Assembly: GCA_016206995.1 (NCBI GenBank)
Contig: JACQQN010000081.1
Span: 1 to 6,214, forward strand
From: Candidatus Omnitrophota bacterium
GTDB taxonomy: Bacteria; Omnitrophota; Omnitrophia; Omnitrophales; Abzuiibacteriaceae
Direction: 5' to 3'
Length of the DNA: 6,214 nucleotides
The position numbers were made by a program, and so were the translations under genes. Under the pieces are notes generated by a model, which did not search any database, had not been told where the DNA came from, and saw nothing but the letters and a program-made list of their open reading frames with translations. Positions 5,879 to 6,214 of the stretch are shown here, piece by piece. Each line of letters starts with the position of its first letter. The stretch's first letter is position 1.

Positions 5879-6214
5879 ACTTCCAAGTATTTCTTTTACC
5901 TTTTTTACTAATTCATTACCATCAATTGGCTTGATGAAGAAAGCCTTTGCACCCTCCATTTCAAAAGTATCCTTCATCATAATCGCCTTTCCTGTTGTTA
6001 CAATCACAGGCACTTTTCGTTCAGTCACTTTATTGATTTCGCGAAGCGTTGTGTAACCATCCATGTCTGGCATCAAAACATCTGTAATAATCAGGTCAGG
6101 CACTTTTGCCTCAACGAGTTTGATCGCGGCTTCGCCACTTTGTGCTGTTTTCACCAAAAAACTCCCGCCCGCTTCTAATCTAAGTTTCATTGTTTGAAGT
6201 AAATCTGCATCGTC
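5876..6214 (-). CDS. Response regulator receiver-domain protein (CheY-like), N-terminus cut by window edge
   Basis: The last 112 residues of a phosphoacceptor receiver domain; the frame is open to the window edge, so the true start lies beyond base 6214. Counting from the first visible residue: the acidic pair DD (1-2) that binds Mg2+, the phosphorylation-site segment DLIITDVLMPDMDGY (40-54) with acceptor D45, the switch Thr in VIVTTGK (T74), and the conserved Lys in FIKP (K95). All receiver landmarks are present. Because the acidic pair usually sits near residue 10, only about 8 residues are probably missing if no domain precedes the receiver. It stops at ELVKKVKEILGS, right after the last receiver helix, so there is no C-terminal output domain. 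It is either a stand-alone CheY/Spo0F-type relay protein or the end of a larger protein, such as a hybrid kinase. It converges on the decarboxylase gene with 3 bp between stops. Its partner kinase is not visible. Confidence 0.92.
   Translation of the reverse strand, partial: DDADLLQTMKLRLEAGGSFLVKTAQSGEAAIKLVEAKVPDLIITDVLMPDMDGYTTLREINKVTERKVPVIVTTGKAIMMKDTFEMEGAKAFFIKPIDGNELVKKVKEILGS

Noticed and set aside
1..6214. A defence, mobile or otherwise undescribed multi-gene system
   Set aside because: Every sizeable coding region belongs to a known housekeeping, metabolic or signalling family. There is no cluster of unknown genes, no array, and no gene-free stretch longer than about 130 bp.

Overview
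The window is a stretch of ordinary bacterial chromosome, moderately AT-rich and densely coded, with five complete genes and one partial gene at each edge. I see no phage, insertion sequence, tRNA, rRNA or CRISPR. TTG start codons (rsfS, probably hss), a group of housekeeping genes next to a Legionella-type homospermidine synthase, and a receiver-domain protein suggest an uncultured Gram-negative-type bacterium. A candidate phylum such as Omnitrophota would fit, but this is a low-confidence impression from gene content and protein style; no taxonomic marker is present in full.

Left block (1-3110, all minus strand, so read from right to left): nadE (glutamine-dependent NAD+ synthetase), ogt (O6-alkylguanine-DNA alkyltransferase), rsfS (ribosomal silencing factor) and the first 141 codons of argS (arginyl-tRNA synthetase). 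nadE and ogt are 38 bp apart. ogt and rsfS are separated by 114 bp, which hold an 11-bp perfect inverted repeat and a possible 23-codon leader ORF. rsfS and argS overlap by 26 bp. The block looks like one transcription direction, possibly one operon with an internal regulatory point before rsfS.

Middle (3111-3241): a divergent promoter region between nadE and hss. The minus-strand promoter places the nadE transcript start almost exactly on its ATG, so nadE may be translated from a leaderless mRNA. A near-palindrome lies between the two promoters.

Right block (3242-5872, plus strand): hss (homospermidine synthase) followed after 3 bp by a fold-III PLP-dependent ornithine decarboxylase. Together they would turn ornithine into putrescine and two putrescines into homospermidine, a compact two-gene polyamine pathway. 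The decarboxylase gene ends 3 bp from the end of a convergent receiver-domain (CheY-like) gene that runs off the right edge. A perfect 8-bp hairpin spans both stop codons and may serve as a weak two-way terminator.

I found no previously undescribed system. The points most worth a second look are the hss-odc cassette, the inverted repeat and possible leader ORF ahead of rsfS, and the apparently leaderless nadE promoter.
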